Positions 61,964 to 64,000 of a stretch of DNA of 64,000 nt are shown here, piece by piece. The notes below the pieces were generated by a model. The model was not told the origin of the DNA, made no database searches, and worked only from the letters and a program-made list of their open reading frames with translations. Position numbers and translations under genes: made by a program. The DNA comes from Thomasclavelia sp047249845 (GTDB taxonomy: Bacteria > Bacillota_I > Bacilli_A > Erysipelotrichales > Coprobacillaceae), in the NCBI RefSeq assembly GCF_047249845.1, contig NZ_JBKTWO010000008.1, forward strand, positions 20,174 through 84,173, in the 5' to 3' direction. The number at the start of each line of letters is the position of its first letter. Position 1 is the first letter of the stretch.

Positions 61964-62638
61964 ATGAAATATGAAATTAAGGGAGATAATCTTCCTGTTG
62001 TTATCTGCCATCTTGAAAAAGGAGAATCGATGATAACAGACAGTGGCGCAATGAGCTGGATGGATCCTGGAATGAATATGGAAACAATTAGTGGTGGAAT
62101 ATCAAAAGCTTTTGGCAGAATGTTTAGTGGTGAAACGATATTTCAAAATCGCTATACAGCAACAAATGATGGAATAATTGCTTTTGCTTCATCTTTTCCT
62201 GGTAATATTAAAGCAGTTGAGGTAAAGCCAGGGCAAGAAATCGTTGTCCAAAAATCTTCATTTTTAGCTGGAAGTAACGGTATCGAGATGTCTGTATTTT
62301 TTAACAAAAAATTTTCATCTGGATTCTTTGGCGGTGAAGGGTTTGTTATGACTAAAATCGGAGGATCTGGTACTGTATTTTTAGAAATTGATGGTTCTGC
62401 AATTGAATATGATTTATTACCTGGTCAACAAATGATCATTGATACTGGATACCTAGCAATGATGGATGCAACTTGTTCCATTGAAATCCAAAGTGTAAAA
62501 GGCGTTAAAAATAAGCTATTAGGTGGTGAAGGATTTTTTAACACTGTAGTAACCGGTCCTGGAAAAATCATTTTGCAATCAATGCCAATTAGTTCTGTAG
62601 CAGCTAGTCTAATTCCTTTTTTACCTACTGGAAAATAA
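61964..62638 (+). CDS. AIM24 / TIGR00266 family protein
   Basis: 224 residues, beta-rich. YEIKGDNLPVVICHLEKGES, SGAMSWMDPGMNMETISGG, GRMFSGETIFQNRYTA, PGNIKAVEV, FLAGSNGIEMS, GGEGFVMTKIGGSGTVFLE and VTGPGKIILQSMP form the family's repeated blocks. Function unknown in bacteria; mitochondrial homologues affect membrane organisation. AAGGAGG site and 6 bp spacing suggest co-transcription with the lactonase. Confidence 0.9.
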   Translation: MKYEIKGDNLPVVICHLEKGESMITDSGAMSWMDPGMNMETISGGISKAFGRMFSGETIFQNRYTATNDGIIAFASSFPGNIKAVEVKPGQEIVVQKSSFLAGSNGIEMSVFFNKKFSSGFFGGEGFVMTKIGGSGTVFLEIDGSAIEYDLLPGQQMIIDTGYLAMMDATCSIEIQSVKGVKNKLLGGEGFFNTVVTGPGKIILQSMPISSVAASLIPFLPTGK

Positions 62639-62740
62639 TTTTATATAAAATATTTGCAAAAATTGTCTCTAAAAGTATATTATATATATATATTTTAGTT
62701 GTGTATAATTAAACTATCTAATTATACAAGGAGGTTTACT

Positions 62741-63907
62741 ATGATTAATAAGACATCGAGTATTGAATTTAAAAAATATGGCTCTACTTATGAGGAACAT
62801 TTATCATTTAAGGACAATAATCTAATATGTAGAAAATTAAATACATCTGGCAGAGTTATCAGTCATATGTACTGTTTTTCTTGTGAAGTATATATAGAAC
62901 TTACAGAAGGAATTGCTTCTATTTTAATTGGTGATAGCTTAGATCCTGATAAATTAGAAACATTTGCAATCCACCATTATTTAAAAATTGAAGCTAACAA
63001 ATATTTTAATATTATTCCACTATCTCAAGAAATTGAAAGTTACTTGATAACTCCTTCAAATTATAACTTAAAAACCGAATTTCTAAATCCTCCCTATGTT
63101 TATAAACCAATCGTATCTAAGTTAAAAATTGAAGAAATTCTTGGTTACTATTATGTAATCAAAAGTCCAAATTACCGATTTAAAGGAGAAACTCACAAAC
63201 ATTATGAATTGACATATGTTGATCATGGAAGCCTTGATACAACTGTTGAAGATACAACTTATACATTAAATAGTTATGATTTAATGTTGTATGGGCCAAA
63301 TCAATTTCATACACAACAAATTACAATTAATAAATCATGTTCATATCTAACAGTTATATTTGATATGGATATTATAGAAGATGAAATGATTCTTAATCGT
63401 GTTTTTCACTGTGATAACGAACTCCATAACATATTTAATAAATTTGTTAAAGCTAGTTCTAATTCATTACCATATTCTAAGACATTAATGTTGTGTTATT
63501 TACAAGAAATTATTATATTATTAACACAACATGATTCTTCTATTGACCTCAAACATATTTCTACAGGATCAATGCAACATTTTCAAGATGAATTGCTGCA
63601 AGAAATCTTAGATTATATGAATTCAATGATTACAGAACCCTTAACAATTGAGGAAATTTGTCATAAATTTTCTATCTCTCGTTCATCTTTACAAACATTA
63701 TTTAGAAATAATTTAGAGATTTCTCCTAAAAACTATATGGTACAAATAAAATTAAAAAAAAGCAAAGAGCTTATTCGTGAAAATAAATATACTATTAGTG
63801 AAATTGCATTTATGCTAGGCTTTAGTTCAATACATTATTTTTCAAGAACATTTAAACAGCATTTCAACCTCACTCCAAGCGAATATGCTAAAAAAATATA
63901 TAAATAA
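62741..63907 (+). CDS. AraC-family regulator with cupin-type sensor
   Basis: 388 residues from the ATG behind AAGGAGG (a frame 14 codons longer starts upstream of the site). Residues 1-130 are an extra N-terminal region of unknown type; about 140-240 a cupin AraC-binding fold (HKHYELTYVDHGSLDTTV, LMLYGPNQFHTQ); about 285-385 the double HTH (LTIEEICHKFSISRSSLQTL, YTISEIAFMLGFSSIHYFSR, FNLTPSEYAKKIY). HKHYE suggests a ligand- or metal-binding cupin. Stands alone between the AIM24 gene and an IS200 copy; the target is not evident. Confidence 0.92.
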   Translation: MINKTSSIEFKKYGSTYEEHLSFKDNNLICRKLNTSGRVISHMYCFSCEVYIELTEGIASILIGDSLDPDKLETFAIHHYLKIEANKYFNIIPLSQEIESYLITPSNYNLKTEFLNPPYVYKPIVSKLKIEEILGYYYVIKSPNYRFKGETHKHYELTYVDHGSLDTTVEDTTYTLNSYDLMLYGPNQFHTQQITINKSCSYLTVIFDMDIIEDEMILNRVFHCDNELHNIFNKFVKASSNSLPYSKTLMLCYLQEIIILLTQHDSSIDLKHISTGSMQHFQDELLQEILDYMNSMITEPLTIEEICHKFSISRSSLQTLFRNNLEISPKNYMVQIKLKKSKELIRENKYTISEIAFMLGFSSIHYFSRTFKQHFNLTPSEYAKKIYK

Positions 63908-63945
63908 ATTAATATAATTACATATAAATATCTATTTTAAATTTA

Positions 63946-64000
63946 AAATCATAACCACGCCTAAAAGACGTGGTATGCACTCGCCCTGTAAGGGCATGCT
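63946..64000 (-). mobile_element. Left end of a second IS200 copy, cut by the window edge
   Basis: The last 55 bases are identical to 47432-47486, including the CCACG-N9-CGTGG hairpin and GCCCTGTAAGGGC. Only the transposon end is visible; tnpA would follow outside the window, in the same orientation as the first copy. Confidence 0.9.

Noticed and set aside
47432..64000. A composite transposon bounded by two IS200 copies
   Set aside because: IS200-type single-strand elements do not normally mobilise such segments, the copies are in the same orientation, and everything between them is core-type chromosomal genes.
1..64000. CRISPR arrays, tRNA or rRNA genes, prophage modules
   Set aside because: No regularly spaced repeats of CRISPR size, no cloverleaf with GTTCGA-type arm, no rRNA stretch and no phage structural genes were found by reading.

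Overview
The window looks like the chromosome of a low-GC, Gram-positive gut Firmicute of the Erysipelotrichia type (Thomasclavelia / 'Clostridium ramosum'-like). This rests on very AT-rich DNA, AGGAGG-type ribosome binding sites, sigma-A promoters, a giant cell-surface GH31 enzyme with FIVAR repeats and a variant TGD sorting signal, and small VanS/PhoR-type two-component systems. The genus is an inference from gene style; no rRNA is present to confirm it. I see no tRNA, rRNA, CRISPR array or prophage.

Layout. (1) 1-5.3 kb: a minus-strand surface operon (two TasA/CalY-like proteins, an InlB/MucBP-like anchored protein, a SipW-type signal peptidase and a vWA adhesin running off the left edge). 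Upstream of it lies a BTAD-type regulator with a degenerate GGDEF-like tail. (2) 5.4-11 kb: two diguanylate cyclase genes, one behind a c-di-GMP-I riboswitch. (3) 11.2-12.7 kb: a decayed DUF6273 gene and a chloramphenicol-acetyltransferase-family gene. (4) 12.9-19.5 kb: a 2195-residue GH31 glycosidase. (5) 19.5-26.6 kb: an AT-rich decay zone with an AraC-type pseudogene, a secreted repeat protein with a recent 411-bp internal duplication, a wrecked IS66-family element and a small membrane protein behind a leader terminator.

(6) 26.6-36.4 kb: core genes rplM-rpsI, an esterase/TcdA operon, twin small XRE regulators, then divergent thrC-thrB and hom-lysC-asd. The hom operon has a Thr/Ile-rich leader peptide and attenuator. 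Two identical 12-bp palindromes, exactly 100 bp apart, sit in the two divergent promoters. (7) 36.4-45.6 kb: a Cache-GGDEF-EAL protein, a thiol-redox defence operon (RclA/Har-like reductase, thioredoxin, CcdA-TlpA fusion, HxlR regulator), then a VTT-domain protein with a two-component system. (8) 45.7-48.2 kb: DegV, a helical-repeat protein and an intact IS200-type element. (9) 48.2-54.8 kb: the complete pstSCAB-phoU-phoPR operon behind a Pho box. (10) 54.8-64 kb: a WYL regulator pair, a P-type ATPase, an Lrp/aminotransferase pair, a lactonase, an AIM24-family protein, an AraC regulator, and the left end of a second IS200 copy cut by the window edge.

Themes: c-di-GMP signalling (two cyclases, one GGDEF-EAL protein, one riboswitch, one GGDEF-derived regulator tail) sits beside surface-structure genes. 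Nutrient control is visible directly in DNA for threonine (operators plus attenuator) and phosphate (Pho box). Most start sites were chosen by Shine-Dalgarno position, so several genes begin a few codons inside the longest possible frame.
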